Both the position numbers and the translations under genes were made by a program. Positions 9,231 to 18,129 of a DNA stretch of 64,000 bases are shown here, piece after piece; positions within the stretch are counted from its first letter, which is position 1; each line of letters opens with the position of its first letter. The notes beneath the pieces were generated by a model that was not told where the DNA came from, searched no databases, and saw nothing but the letters and a program-made list of their open reading frames with translations. Origin of the DNA: Pseudomonadota bacterium (lineage in GTDB: Bacteria > Desulfobacterota > Desulfovibrionia > Desulfovibrionales > Desulfovibrionaceae). The stretch lies in the NCBI GenBank assembly GCA_018817515.1, contig JAHIUD010000030.1, positions 1-64,000 on the forward strand. Reading direction: 5' to 3'.

Positions 9231-9617
9231 ATGGCTAAACCCCGTCGCACTGGGAAAAAGAAAGAGAAGAAGAGCATTCCTGTGGGCTTGGTCCACGTGC
9301 ATGCCAGCTTCAACAACACCATCATCTCCTTCACTGACCTGAAGGGGAATGTGGTGAGCTGGGCAAGCGCCGGCGCCGCCTTCAAGGGCTCCCGCAAAAG
9401 CACCCCCTTTGCCGCGCAGATCGCTGCCGAGACTGCCGCCCGCAAGGCGCAGGATTGCGGAATGCGTCTGGTCGGCATCTTCGTCAAGGGTCCCGGCTCC
9501 GGTCGCGAGGCTGCCATGCGCGCCATCAACAACGTTGGCATGAAAGTTAGCTTCATCCGCGACGTGACCCCCATTCCGCACAACGGCTGCCGGCCTCCCA
9601 AACGCCGCCGCGTCTAA
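9231..9617 (+). CDS. rpsK: 30S ribosomal protein S11
   Basis: S11, 128 residues, on the 30S platform at the E-site. [27 protein letters not shown] and the C-terminal block [17 protein letters not shown] are canonical; the conserved Asn-Gly of HNGC is the position isomerised to isoaspartate in E. coli. RBS is GCGAGGACAG. Its upstream gap is 108 bases, far longer than others in the cluster, and includes a GNRA hairpin. Confidence 0.98.
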   Translation: MAKPRRTGKKKEKKSIPVGLVHVHASFNNTIISFTDLKGNVVSWASAGAAFKGSRKSTPFAAQIAAETAARKAQDCGMRLVGIFVKGPGSGREAAMRAINNVGMKVSFIRDVTPIPHNGCRPPKRRRV

Positions 9618-9635
9618 AATCAAGGAGGAATCAAC

Positions 9636-10262
9636 TTGGCTCGTTACACCGAAGCGAAATGCAGGCTCTGCCGCCGCGAAGGCCAGAAGCTTTTCCTCAA
9701 GGGCGACCGCTGCTTCACTGACAAGTGCGCCTACGAGCGCCGTCCGTACGCCCCCGGCTTTGCCGGCAAGCTGCGCAAGAAGCTCACCGACTACGCCGTG
9801 CAGCTGCGTGAAAAGCAGCGTGTGCGTCGCATGTACGGCATCCTCGAAGGTCAGTTCCGCAACTACTTCGAGCGTGCTGAAGCCCAGAAGGGCGTCACCG
9901 GCGCGAACCTGCTCATTTTGCTTGAGCGCCGCCTGGACAACGTGGTCTATCGCCTTGGCTTTGCCAACTCCCGCGACCAGGCCCGCCAGATGGTCCGCCA
10001 CGGCCTGTTCGTGCTCAACGGCCGCAAGGTCAACATCCCGTCCCTCATGGTGCGTCCTACCGACGTCATCGAGGTGCGCGAGAAGAGCCGCAAGGTTCCT
10101 GTCATTACCGAGGCCCAGCAGGTTGTTGCTCGTCGCGGATGCCCCTCCTGGCTCGAGAGCGACGGCGCGGCCTTCAAGGGCGTGGTAAAGGCGCTGCCGA
10201 CCCGTGAGGATATCCAGTTCCCGATCAACGAGCAGCTCATCGTCGAACTGTACTCCAAATAA
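9636..10262 (+). CDS. rpsD: 30S ribosomal protein S4, zinc-containing form (TTG start)
   Basis: S4, 208 residues, nucleates 16S 5'-domain assembly; in E. coli it represses the alpha operon. N-terminal cysteines CRLC, then C32-type and C-type residues in [15 protein letters not shown], form the zinc knuckle of the C+ form. The S4 RNA-binding domain with [23 protein letters not shown] lies near residues 90-110. TTG start is supported by AAGGAGGA 7 bases upstream and by [12 protein letters not shown] fitting family N-termini. Confidence 0.97.
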   Translation: MARYTEAKCRLCRREGQKLFLKGDRCFTDKCAYERRPYAPGFAGKLRKKLTDYAVQLREKQRVRRMYGILEGQFRNYFERAEAQKGVTGANLLILLERRLDNVVYRLGFANSRDQARQMVRHGLFVLNGRKVNIPSLMVRPTDVIEVREKSRKVPVITEAQQVVARRGCPSWLESDGAAFKGVVKALPTREDIQFPINEQLIVELYSK

Positions 10263-10274
10263 GCAGGGGTAAGC

Positions 10275-11315
10275 ATGCTTATTCAAAACGGTGACAAGCT
10301 TATCAACACACGCAACTGGTCCGAGCTGGTAAAGCCGGAACAGCTCGCGCGCGACCCCAAGTCCACCGAGATGTATGGTAAGTTTGTGTGTGAGCCCCTT
10401 GAGCGCGGATTTGCCACCACCATTGGCAACTCCCTGCGTCGGGTGCTCCTGTCCTCCCTCCAGGGCGCGGCCATTGTCGCCGCGCACATCGAGGGCGTGC
10501 AGCACGAGTTCACCACCGTCAAAGGTGTCCTTGAGGACGTGACCGAGATCGTCCTCAACCTGAAGCAGGTGCGCCTGGCCATGACCAGTGTCGAGCCCCA
10601 GAAGTTGGTCCTTGAGGCCAAGAAGAAGGGCCCGGTCACGGCTGGCAACATCAAAGAGAACCAGAACGTCCGCGTGCTCAACCCCGAGCAGCACATCGCC
10701 ACCCTGTCCGAGGACCGTGAGTTCCGCATGGAGCTTGAGATCCGCATGGGCAAGGGCTACGTGCCTTCGGAAATGCACGAGGGACTCGAAGACGAGATCG
10801 GGCTCATCACCCTGGACGCCAGCTTCTCGCCCGTGCGGAAGGTTGCCTACATGGTGGAGCAGGCCCGCGTTGGCCAGATGACCAACTACGACAAGCTCCT
10901 GCTCGAAGTCTGGACCGATGGTTCGCTGTCTCCCGAGGACGCCGTGGCCTACAGCGCCAAGATCCTCAAGGACCAGCTGTCCGTGTTCATCAACTTCGAC
11001 GAGACCTCCTCGGACAAGAAGAAGAGCGCCGACAACGACCTCGACCTCAATCCGAATCTGCTCAAAAGCATTGATGAGCTTGAGCTTTCCGTGCGCGCTA
11101 CCAATTGCCTCAAGGCCGCCAACATCGCCTACGTGGGCGAGCTGGTGCAGCGCACTGAAGCCGCCATGCTCAAGACCAAGAACTTTGGCCGCAAGTCCCT
11201 GGACGAGATCCGCCGCGTGCTCGAAAGCATGGACCTGCGCTTCGGCATGACCGACGAGACCTCCGAGAAGAAATTCCAGGAATTGCTCAAGAGGAAAGAA
11301 AGAAATGAGGCATAA
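10275..11315 (+). CDS. rpoA: DNA-directed RNA polymerase subunit alpha
   Basis: RNA polymerase alpha, 346 residues. The N-terminal dimerisation domain has the hallmark [19 protein letters not shown] (about residues 45-65); the C-terminal domain, which binds UP elements and activators, has [17 protein letters not shown] and [18 protein letters not shown]. The 3' end overlaps the rplQ start by 11 bases. Part of the alpha operon. Confidence 0.98.
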   Translation: MLIQNGDKLINTRNWSELVKPEQLARDPKSTEMYGKFVCEPLERGFATTIGNSLRRVLLSSLQGAAIVAAHIEGVQHEFTTVKGVLEDVTEIVLNLKQVRLAMTSVEPQKLVLEAKKKGPVTAGNIKENQNVRVLNPEQHIATLSEDREFRMELEIRMGKGYVPSEMHEGLEDEIGLITLDASFSPVRKVAYMVEQARVGQMTNYDKLLLEVWTDGSLSPEDAVAYSAKILKDQLSVFINFDETSSDKKKSADNDLDLNPNLLKSIDELELSVRATNCLKAANIAYVGELVQRTEAAMLKTKNFGRKSLDEIRRVLESMDLRFGMTDETSEKKFQELLKRKERNEA

Positions 11316-11889
11316 TAAGTCCGGAAGAAAGCTGAACCGGAACAGCTCGCACCGCAAGGCCATGTTCAAGAACATGGCGCGGGCGGTCATGGCCCACGAG
11401 ACCATCCGCACCACCGAGGCCAAGGCCAAGGAACTGCGCGCAGTCGTCGACGGCCTTATCACCCTGGCCCTGAAGGACGATTTGTCCGCTCGCCGCCAGG
11501 CCTTCAAGATCCTGGGCAACCACAAACTGGTGCAGCACCTGTTCGACAACGTCGGACCGCGCTACGCTGGCGGTCAGGGCGGCTACACGCGCATCGTGAA
11601 GCTCTCCACTGTGCGCCCTGGCGATGCGGCACCCATGGTCATCTTTGAGTTGACCAAGCTTGCCGAGAAGAAGGTCGAGGCTCCTGCTGAGGCTCCCAAG
11701 GCCGAAGCCAAGCCCACGGAGAATTCCGCGGACAAGGCTGAGGAGAAGGCTGAAAAGCCTGCCAAGGTCGCCAAGCCCAAGGCCGCAGCCAAGCCCAAGA
11801 CCGACAAGCCCAAGACCGACAAGCCCAAGGCTGAAAAGCCCAAGGCCGCACCGAAGACCACCAAGGTCCAGAAGAAAGCCACAGTCTAG
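11305..11889 (+). CDS. rplQ: 50S ribosomal protein L17 with long Lys/Ala/Pro-rich tail
   Basis: L17, 194 residues. The first ~115 residues are standard ([38 protein letters not shown]). The last ~75 residues are a low-complexity basic/acidic tail of KAE, KPK and PKTDKPK repeats ending KKATV, resembling histone H1-like tails and absent from the ~127-residue E. coli protein. The tail is in frame with no stop and keeps the host GC bias. The ATG lies within the 3' end of rpoA. Last gene of the ribosomal cluster, followed by a terminator. Confidence 0.96.
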   Translation: MRHNKSGRKLNRNSSHRKAMFKNMARAVMAHETIRTTEAKAKELRAVVDGLITLALKDDLSARRQAFKILGNHKLVQHLFDNVGPRYAGGQGGYTRIVKLSTVRPGDAAPMVIFELTKLAEKKVEAPAEAPKAEAKPTENSADKAEEKAEKPAKVAKPKAAAKPKTDKPKTDKPKAEKPKAAPKTTKVQKKATV

Positions 11890-11914
11890 TATCTACATTC
11901 AGTTGCAAGTAATT

Positions 11915-11944
11915 GAGGGGTGGCTATCGCCACCCCTCTTTTTT
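11915..11944 (+). terminator. Rho-independent terminator of the ribosomal cluster
   Basis: GAGGGGTGGC (11915-11924) pairs perfectly with GCCACCCCTC (11929-11938) around TATC, followed by six T. It lies 25 bases after the rplQ stop and closes the ~12 kb S10-spc-alpha transcription unit. Confidence 0.95.
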
Positions 11945-11999
11945 GTCTTGCGCCATCAGCTAAACTGATGTAATACGCTCCTCATATCGGAGGGTACCA

Positions 12000-12896
12000 A
12001 TGGACTTTCGCAAGCTAGAGGCCTTCTGCAAGGTCTACGAACTGAAAAGTTTTTCCAAGGCTGGACTTGAGTTGCAGCTCTCCCAGCCAACCATCAGCGC
12101 CCACGTGGCCAACCTTGAGGAGGAGCTGGGCGTTCCCCTCTTCGACCGTCTGGGACGCACCGTGCTGCCGACCCAAGCTGGTGAAGTTCTCTATAGGGGG
12201 GCGAAGCAGGTCTTTCAACAGGTGGGGCGCATCAACTCCGAAATCGGCCTTTTGCGCGACATGGTCGTTGGCGATCTGCTCCTTGGCGGCAGCACCATCC
12301 CGGCCAACTACATCCTGCCGAACCTGCTCAAGAGCTTTCTGGCGCTGTACCCCTCCCTGCGCGTGCACCTGACCATCGGCGACACGGATTCCATCATCTG
12401 CCAGGTGGGACAGGGACGCCTGGAGCTGGGCATTGTCGGTTCTCAGCCGGAGCAGCAGGGCATCGCCTTCTACCCCTTGCGCCGCGACGAACTCGTGCTC
12501 GTGGCCGCCGCAGACATCGCCTCGGCCAGGCCGGCCCCCAAGTCCCTCAAGGACCTGCGCCCCTGGCCCTGGATCCTGCGCGAGCGCGGCTCCGGCACGC
12601 GCCGCTATCTGGAGACCCTGCTCAAGGGCGCGGGCATGTCCATTGGCGAACTCAAGGTGTCCTTGTGGGTGGAAAGCACCGAGGCGGCCTTGCAGTGCTC
12701 CCGGGCGGGACTCGGCGTGAGCGTTGTCTCGCGCCTGGCGGCGCAGCCGTATCTTGACCGTGGCGAGCTGGTGGCCTTGGACGTCATGCCCCAGGTGCTG
12801 GAGCGCTCCTTCTACCTCATCCAGCGCCAGGGCCGGGAGCTTCTGCCTGCGGCGAACCTGTTCATCGAACACGTGCGCAATTCCGCTGGCGGCTAA
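12000..12896 (+). CDS. LysR family transcriptional regulator
   Basis: 298-residue LysR-type regulator. The winged helix-turn-helix covers residues 1-60 (MDFRKLEAFCKVYELKSFSKA, LSQPTISAHVANLEEELG) and the effector-binding domain about 88-295. The N-terminus resembles the LysR subgroup often annotated as associated with selenium metabolism, but no selenium genes are here, so I leave the target open. ATG start with GGAGGG just upstream. It stands alone between the ribosomal terminator and the convergent mqnA. Confidence 0.9.
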   Translation: MDFRKLEAFCKVYELKSFSKAGLELQLSQPTISAHVANLEEELGVPLFDRLGRTVLPTQAGEVLYRGAKQVFQQVGRINSEIGLLRDMVVGDLLLGGSTIPANYILPNLLKSFLALYPSLRVHLTIGDTDSIICQVGQGRLELGIVGSQPEQQGIAFYPLRRDELVLVAAADIASARPAPKSLKDLRPWPWILRERGSGTRRYLETLLKGAGMSIGELKVSLWVESTEAALQCSRAGLGVSVVSRLAAQPYLDRGELVALDVMPQVLERSFYLIQRQGRELLPAANLFIEHVRNSAGG

Positions 12897-12956
12897 ATTC
12901 GCTCGTAATCACTGATCTGGCGGCCGTCCCTCAGGCGGTCGCCAGACCTGTGATGT

Positions 12957-13835
12957 TCAGTCCAAAGCGAGAAATTCCAGCTTCGGCACAGACGCGATGA
13001 CTCCGGTCTCGGCCAGCATCGCGTAGAACAGCTTCAGCCCAGCCAGTTCCTCCGCCCCCAGGTCGTAGACCAGCCCATCGAAGTAGGAGCGCATCTCCAG
13101 CTCTGTGAGGATGCTGTCTCGCGCCGCCACGGCGGAGATTTCCGGAAGATTCGCCTGTCCCCATTTCTTGGCCTCGATGAGCAGCCGGGCCCCGGCCTGG
13201 ATCTCCCTCCGCCTCTTGTCCACTGCCTCCCTGCTGGCGATCCACAACCCGAAGATGAAGGGCTGGCCGGTCCATTGCCGCCAGGCCTCGCCCAGGTCCA
13301 TGCGCTGCGGGTAGTCCGGGTGCTTGCGCAGGTTGAGGGCCTCGTCACCGATGCACAGGATGGCCTCGGGCCGCTCGCCCGCCGCCAGGAACGCTGTGGC
13401 GTCGCCGGTTTGGTAGCGCGGGGTCACGCCGATGTGGCGCTTGAGCAGCAGGTCCACCAGGGCCGCCGAGGTGTGCGTCTGGGCGCTGACCAGGATGGTC
13501 TGGCCGTCCAGGTCCTCGGGCCTGTTGCGGCAGAGCAGCAGCACGCTCTGCACCGGGCCCCGGCTGCCGATGGCCAGGTCCGGCACGATGAGGTACTTTT
13601 CCGGGTGGCGCGCGTACTCGATGCACGAGCAGCCCGAAAGGTCCAGCCGCCCCTGGTCCATGAGGACGTTGAGCGCAGCGGGCGGGCCGGGCACCAGCTC
13701 GAAATCCCCGGTGAGCACGCCGGTCTCCAGCGGATAATGCAGGGGCAGCACGTTCAGGTAGCCGATGCGGCCCAGCCGGATGCGGCCCTGTTGGACGCGG
13801 CCCTGTTGGATCAATGCGTTGGCGGTGGTCGTCAT
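12957..13835 (-). CDS. mqnA: Chorismate dehydratase MqnA (futalosine pathway)
   Basis: 292 residues; dehydrates chorismate to 3-enolpyruvylbenzoate, the first committed step of the futalosine route to menaquinone. It belongs to the periplasmic-binding-like MqnA/MqnD family; RIGYLNVLPLHYPLE at the N-terminus, SGCSCIEYARHPE and ILVSAQTHTSAALVDLLL are typical. ATG at 13835 shares a base with the mqnC stop (TGATG), so I reject the longer upstream frame. N-terminal residues 9-20 hold a short repeat of QQGR. Last gene of a TetR-mqnE-mqnC-mqnA unit. Confidence 0.93.
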   Translation of the reverse strand: MTTTANALIQQGRVQQGRIRLGRIGYLNVLPLHYPLETGVLTGDFELVPGPPAALNVLMDQGRLDLSGCSCIEYARHPEKYLIVPDLAIGSRGPVQSVLLLCRNRPEDLDGQTILVSAQTHTSAALVDLLLKRHIGVTPRYQTGDATAFLAAGERPEAILCIGDEALNLRKHPDYPQRMDLGEAWRQWTGQPFIFGLWIASREAVDKRRREIQAGARLLIEAKKWGQANLPEISAVAARDSILTELEMRSYFDGLVYDLGAEELAGLKLFYAMLAETGVIASVPKLEFLALD

Positions 13836-14905
13836 CAGGCCTGGCCCACCAGCCGGTAATCCATGCGCCGTTGGCGCGGCTCGAACCCAGCGGCGCGCAC
13901 CAGCGTGTCGATCTCCGCCTGGGAGAGCCGGAAGCTCACCCCAGCGGCGCGCACCACGTTCTCCTCGATCATGGTCGAGCCGAAGTCGTTGCCGCCAAAA
14001 TACAGCGCCAGCTGCGCGATCTTTGGGCCCATGGTGACCCAGGACACCTGCACGTTGTCCACGTTGTCCAGCACCAGGCGCGCCAGCGCCAGCATGCGCA
14101 GATACTCCGGGCTGGTGAGCGGCCGGGCGACGATGTTGGTGTTGTCCGGCTGGAAGGTCCAGGGGATGAAGGCCGTGAAACCTCCTGTCCTGTCCTGGCT
14201 CTCGCGCACGGCGAACAGGTGCTCCAGGCGCTCCTCTGGTGTCTCCTCGTGCCCGAACATCATGGTTGCCGTGGTGCGCAGCCCCTGCGCGTGGGCCTCT
14301 TCCATGACGGCGAGCCACTGGCCTGACGGGCACTTGTTGGGCGAGACCTTGCTGCGCACGTTGTCCACCAGGATCTCGGCCCCGCCGCCGGGGATGGAGT
14401 CCAGTCCAGCGGCCTTCAGCCGTTCAATGACCTGCGCCGTGGTGAGCCCAGAAATCTTGGCGAAGTGTACGATCTCCGGGGGCGAGAAGGCGTGCACGTG
14501 GATGTCGTAGTTGGCCTTGATGTAAGCCAGCATGTCCTCGTACCAGGACAGCGGCAGGTCCGGGTGGTGCCCGCCCTGCATGAGGATCTGCGTCCCGCCA
14601 AGGGCGATGGTCTCCGCAATCTTCTCACCGATCGCCTCAAAGCTGAGCACGAAGCAGTCCTCGTGGCCGGGCGCGCGGAAATAGGCGCAGAAGCGGCAGG
14701 CGCAGACGCAGACGTTGCTGTAGTTGATGTTCCGGTCCACCACGTAGGTCACGATGGGCTGGGGATGCTTGCGCAGGCGCACGCGGTGCGCAGCAAAGCC
14801 GAGGTCGTGCAGGCCGGCTTCGCGCTGGAGCAGCCGGGCCTCGTCCAGGGTCAGCCTGCGGCCCTCGGCCGCCTCATCGAGAATCTGCTGGATGTTCTGG
14901 CTCAT
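13835..14905 (-). CDS. mqnC: Cyclic dehypoxanthine futalosine synthase MqnC (radical SAM)
   Basis: 356-residue radical SAM enzyme that cyclises dehypoxanthine futalosine in menaquinone synthesis. The [4Fe-4S] motif is CVCACRFC (CxxxCxxC) at about residues 66-73, preceded by the family-typical VDRNINYSNVC. Other marks are the QGGHHPDL and SIPGGGAEIL blocks. An AGGAGGCC Shine-Dalgarno lies inside the 3-base gap region after mqnE. It uses the product of MqnE after hydrolysis by a nucleosidase not found in this window. Confidence 0.95.
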   Translation of the reverse strand: MSQNIQQILDEAAEGRRLTLDEARLLQREAGLHDLGFAAHRVRLRKHPQPIVTYVVDRNINYSNVCVCACRFCAYFRAPGHEDCFVLSFEAIGEKIAETIALGGTQILMQGGHHPDLPLSWYEDMLAYIKANYDIHVHAFSPPEIVHFAKISGLTTAQVIERLKAAGLDSIPGGGAEILVDNVRSKVSPNKCPSGQWLAVMEEAHAQGLRTTATMMFGHEETPEERLEHLFAVRESQDRTGGFTAFIPWTFQPDNTNIVARPLTSPEYLRMLALARLVLDNVDNVQVSWVTMGPKIAQLALYFGGNDFGSTMIEENVVRAAGVSFRLSQAEIDTLVRAAGFEPRQRRMDYRLVGQA

Positions 14906-14908
14906 GCC

Positions 14909-16021
14909 TTAGGCCTCCTGCACGGGATTAAAGCGCGCGTCACGTTCCACGGGGGTGAGGCCCATGCCCCGGATCATGTCCTTGAGCTGGGCCTTGGTCA
15001 GGCCCTGTCTGCTGGTGGCCCCGGCCATGTGGCCGATCTTCTCCTCCACCACGGTGCCGTCCAGGTCGTCGGCCCCGAAGAACAGCGCGGCCTGGGCCTG
15101 TTTCACCGTGAGCATGACCCAGTAGGCCTTGAGGTGCGGGATGTTGTCCAGCATCAGCCGACTGATGGCGATGGTTCTAAGCTCGTCCAGGCCGGTGAGC
15201 GGGCGTTCGACCTTGATGGCGTTGTTCTCGGTCTGGAAGGGCAGGGGGATGAAGCAGGTGAAGCCGTCGCTCCCGTTTTGGCGAGACAGGTCCTGCTGCC
15301 TGCGCAACTGGTGCAGGTGGTCCAGGCGGTCGTCGATGCTCTCCAAGTGCCCGAAGAGCATGGTGCAGTTTGTGGCCAGGCCCAAAGCGTGCGCTTCCCC
15401 GTGGATGCGCAGCCATTCCACGGCGTTGCTCTTCTTCGGGCAGATGCGGCGGCGCACCTCGGGCGCGAAGATCTCCGCCCCGCCGCCCGGCAGCATGGCC
15501 AGTCCGGCGGCTTTGAGAGTCTGCAAAACTTCAATGGTGCTGATGCCCTCCAGCCTGGCGAAGTGCGCGATCTCCACCGCCGTGAAGCACTTGAGCGTCG
15601 CGTCCGGCAGGGCCTTCTGAACGGTGGAGAGCAGATCCACGAAGAACGCCAGGCGCAGGTCCGGGTGGCAGCCGCCCACGATGTGCACCTCGCGCGGGGG
15701 CAGGGGGGCTGCCAGCAGACGGTCCACGGCGTCCTGGATGGACAGCTCAAAGCCGCCTTCCTGGCCCTTTTCGCGCTGGTAGGCGCAGAAGGCGCAGGCG
15801 TTGACGCAGACGTTGGTGTAGTTGATGTGCCGGTTGACCACGTAGTAGGTGCGGTCGCCGTGCAGGGCAGTGCGGCGCAGGTGCGCCAGCGCGCCCACGG
15901 CGGTCACGTCCGGGCAGGCGAACAGCGCGCGGCCGTCCTCAAGGCTCAGGCGTTCCCCGGCCTCCACCTTGCGGGCGATGGAAGCAAGGCCCAGGGCCTC
16001 GTAGCGTTTGAGATCAGGCAT
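14909..16021 (-). CDS. mqnE: Aminofutalosine synthase MqnE (radical SAM)
   Basis: 370-residue radical SAM enzyme that joins 3-enolpyruvylbenzoate and S-adenosylmethionine-derived adenosine to give aminodeoxyfutalosine. CVNACAFC (CxxxCxxC) near residue 70 follows VVNRHINYTNVC; VGGCHPDLRL and MLPGGGAEIF are typical. I chose ATG 16021 (MPDLKRYEALG), which overlaps the TetR stop by 8 bases, rather than the longer frame. Paralogue of the next gene mqnC. Confidence 0.94.
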   Translation of the reverse strand: MPDLKRYEALGLASIARKVEAGERLSLEDGRALFACPDVTAVGALAHLRRTALHGDRTYYVVNRHINYTNVCVNACAFCAYQREKGQEGGFELSIQDAVDRLLAAPLPPREVHIVGGCHPDLRLAFFVDLLSTVQKALPDATLKCFTAVEIAHFARLEGISTIEVLQTLKAAGLAMLPGGGAEIFAPEVRRRICPKKSNAVEWLRIHGEAHALGLATNCTMLFGHLESIDDRLDHLHQLRRQQDLSRQNGSDGFTCFIPLPFQTENNAIKVERPLTGLDELRTIAISRLMLDNIPHLKAYWVMLTVKQAQAALFFGADDLDGTVVEEKIGHMAGATSRQGLTKAQLKDMIRGMGLTPVERDARFNPVQEA

Positions 16022-16709
16022 TGCAGTCTCCTTTGTGCGCTTCTGGAATCGAGAAACCCTGGCACAGGGCCTCGGCAAGGGCGTCCAGGCGGGCCTGGCG
16101 CGTATGCGGATCAGACGAGAGGCCCAGGCCTGCATCCAGCACGGGCGAGTCTTGGGCGGTGAGGGCGCGGTCCAGGGTGGCCTCGATGATGAAGGCGGCG
16201 GTGGCCGGGTCAAGCTCGGCGCGTACAAAGCCCTGTTGCTGGCCAAGCTCTATGAGCTCGCGGAAAAAGGTCAGGGCCTCGGCGCGCACCTCGGAGAGCA
16301 GGGTGGCGCGCAGCGGGAAGTCCTCCTGGGTCAGCATGCGCCGGTAGATGCCCCAGAGAAACGGGTGGGCCTTGGCAAAGGCCGCGCTGGCGGCAAAGAC
16401 GCGCTTCAGGCGCTGTGGGAAGGCCTCGGCGGTGTCAGCGTCGCGGATGGCCCGCAAGGGGGTCTTGATCTCGTCCACTGCGCGCCGGAAGAGGTGCTTG
16501 AACAGCCCCTCTTTGCTGCCGAAATACTGGAACAGCGAACCCTTGGCGATGTCCAGCCGCCCCACGATGCGGTTGATGCTGGCCTGGTTGTAACCCCGCT
16601 CGGCGAACTCGCGATAGGACTCATCCAGCACGCGCCGCTGCTTCTGCGGGTCAAGGTTGCTGAAGGTTAAGCCTGTGGCCTTGCCTGCGGCTGCCTGTGG
16701 ATCGTTCAT
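16014..16709 (-). CDS. TetR family regulator of the menaquinone genes
   Basis: 231-residue TetR repressor. The helix-turn-helix is at about residues 25-70 (RVLDESYREFAERGYNQASINRI, GSLFQYFGSKEGLFKHLF); the ligand-binding C-terminal half is unremarkable and its ligand cannot be predicted. It is the first gene of the mqnE-mqnC-mqnA unit and overlaps mqnE by 8 bases. A TTGACA promoter and a perfect palindrome lie upstream, so autoregulation and control of both mqn units is a reasonable inference. Confidence 0.9.
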   Translation of the reverse strand: MNDPQAAAGKATGLTFSNLDPQKQRRVLDESYREFAERGYNQASINRIVGRLDIAKGSLFQYFGSKEGLFKHLFRRAVDEIKTPLRAIRDADTAEAFPQRLKRVFAASAAFAKAHPFLWGIYRRMLTQEDFPLRATLLSEVRAEALTFFRELIELGQQQGFVRAELDPATAAFIIEATLDRALTAQDSPVLDAGLGLSSDPHTRQARLDALAEALCQGFSIPEAHKGDCNA

Positions 16710-16773
16710 GCACTGATTTCCCTCATTGAACGCGCTTGCCTCTCCGGCCTTGGCCGGTTACTCTGCCCGCAGA

Positions 16774-16791
16774 AATGACCGGGTGGTCATT
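16774..16791. promoter_or_regulatory. Palindromic operator between TetR-mqnECA and mqnD
   Basis: AATGACCGGGTGGTCATT is an inverted repeat with perfect 7-base arms (16774-16780, 16785-16791). Size and the TGACC/GGTCA half-sites match typical TetR-family operators. It overlaps the -10 end of the predicted promoter for the TetR gene and lies upstream of the divergent mqnD, so one repressor could control both units. Confidence 0.7.
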
Positions 16792-16818
16792 CCTATGCCT
16801 GCAAGCTTTCACTGTCAA
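16790..16818 (-). promoter_or_regulatory. Promoter of TetR-mqnE-mqnC-mqnA
   Basis: On the minus strand a perfect -35 TTGACA (16818-16813) is followed after 17 bases by TAGGAA (16795-16790), a moderate -10. The palindromic operator begins at the -10, a layout that would block transcription initiation. Start of the TetR gene is about 80 bases downstream. Confidence 0.55.
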
Positions 16819-16879
16819 CCGTCGACCTGGACTCCAGAGTCAACTGGCTGAAATGAAACATAAGTCTTGGAGTTTCGCC

Positions 16880-17722
16880 ATGCGTCTGTCGCTTCACTAT
16901 TCACCCTGCCCCAACGACACCTACATCTTCCATGCCCTGGCCACAGGGCTGGTGGAAGTACCGGGTGTCACCTTCGAGGTGACCTTGGCCGACGTGGAAC
17001 GCCTGAACGAGGCCGCCGCCGCCAGGCTGCCGGATGTTTGCAAGGTGTCTGTGGCCGCCGCCGCCGGTGTGCTGGACCAGTACCGCCTGCTGCGCGCGGG
17101 CGGGGCCCTGGGCCGGGGCGTGGGCCCGGTTCTGGTGTCACGCCAGGGAACCCGGCTGGAAGACCTGCACGGGCAAAAGGTGGCCATCCCGGGCCGCCGC
17201 ACCACGGCCAACCTCATCTTCGGGCTGCTCTGCAAAGAGCGCGGCATCACGCCTCACCTCGTCGAGCTGGTCTACGACCAGGTCATGCCCGCCGTCACCA
17301 GTGGCGACTGCACCGCTGGCGTTGTCATCCACGAGGGCCGCTTCACCTTCGCCGAACACGGCCTTTCGCGCCTGCTGGACCTTGGCGCTTGGTGGGAACA
17401 GGCGCGCAATCTGCCCATCCCGCTGGGCTGCATCGTCATGCGACGGTCACTCGGCCCAGACCTCGCCCACGCCGTCAACGCTGGAATCCGCGCCAGCCTG
17501 GAACACGCCCGCGCGCACCCCGAGGTCAGTCGCGACTACATCCGAAACCACGCCCAGGAAATGGATCCCACCGTCATCGCCCGGCATATCGAAACCTTCG
17601 TCACCGATGCCAGCCTCGACCTCGGACCCGAAGGCCAAGCCGCCACCCTGGCGCTCCTGGCCGAAGCCCGCCGCACTGAAGGCCTGGGCGCATTGCCTCA
17701 GGACGTGTTCCTGCCGGAATAG
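16880..17722 (+). CDS. mqnD: 1,4-dihydroxy-6-naphthoate synthase MqnD
   Basis: 280 residues; converts cyclic dehypoxanthine futalosine to 1,4-dihydroxy-6-naphthoate. N-terminus MRLSLHYSPCPNDTYIFHALATG is the family signature, with KVAIPGRRTTANLIFGLL and GVVIHEGRFTFAEHGL later. I chose ATG 16880, with GGAG 7 bases upstream; longer frames start upstream of the operator region and lack family sequence. Divergent from the TetR-mqnECA unit. MqnB (futalosine hydrolase) is not in the window. Confidence 0.94.
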   Translation: MRLSLHYSPCPNDTYIFHALATGLVEVPGVTFEVTLADVERLNEAAAARLPDVCKVSVAAAAGVLDQYRLLRAGGALGRGVGPVLVSRQGTRLEDLHGQKVAIPGRRTTANLIFGLLCKERGITPHLVELVYDQVMPAVTSGDCTAGVVIHEGRFTFAEHGLSRLLDLGAWWEQARNLPIPLGCIVMRRSLGPDLAHAVNAGIRASLEHARAHPEVSRDYIRNHAQEMDPTVIARHIETFVTDASLDLGPEGQAATLALLAEARRTEGLGALPQDVFLPE

Positions 17723-17907
17723 CCGCGTTGCTGCCCCTGGGCTCGGGATGTCTCCGATGGCCTGGGGCCTGAGGCCCATCTATGCTGTCGACAGCCGTAA
17801 GATTCGCGGAAAGACCGCTCATCATAACGGCTGACGCCTGGCCCCCCCATAGGGCCTGGGCCGGGGCGGCTTGGGCTGGTGCGTCGGCTTGGGCTGGCCT
17901 TGGCAAT

Positions 17908-17949
17908 GTGCGCGAGATTTTGAGCGGAGACGCTCAAAATCTCGCGCAC
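17908..17949. repeat. Perfect 19-base inverted repeat with GAGA loop
   Basis: Arms GTGCGCGAGATTTTGAGCG (17908-17926) and its exact complement (17931-17949) flank the loop GAGA. There is no T-run on either side, so it is not an ordinary terminator. It could be a miniature mobile element, an RNA-processing hairpin or a phage/plasmid protein site. Confidence 0.85.
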
Positions 17950-18022
17950 GGTTGGCCCTTTTAAGAGGGTTGGTGCCGAAGGCAAAATGAAAGACATTCT
18001 CCCGTGGCTCCCCCAAACAAAG

Positions 18023-18065
18023 CCGAAGGGGCTGTTTCAGGTTCCTCCTGAAGCAGCCCCTTCGG
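18023..18065. repeat. Long hairpin, 19-base arms with one G-T wobble
   Basis: CCGAAGGGGCTGTTTCAGG (18023-18041) pairs with 18047-18065 with a single wobble, loop TTCCT. It lies between the perfect inverted repeat and the REP-like stems and probably belongs to the same hairpin cluster. Confidence 0.8.
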
Positions 18066-18070
18066 CGCAA

Positions 18071-18129
18071 TGGGGATTCCAAAGGGCCTCAGGCCCTTTG
18101 GTGGGGGTCCAGGGGGCAACGCCCCCTGG
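18071..18129. repeat. REP-like double stem, copy 1
   Basis: TGGGGATTCCAAAGGGC opens a stem with arms 18079-18088 and 18092-18101 (CCAAAGGGCC, loop TCA), followed by a second stem with arms CCAGGGGGC (18109-18117) and GCCCCCTGG (18121-18129), loop AAC. The opening 17 bases recur exactly at 59620-59636, also next to a similar stem. Confidence 0.8.

Noticed and set aside
12957-14333. Longer N-terminal extension of mqnA (458 codons)
   Set aside because: The extension overlaps mqnC entirely; ATG 13835 shares its first base with the mqnC stop and yields the family length.
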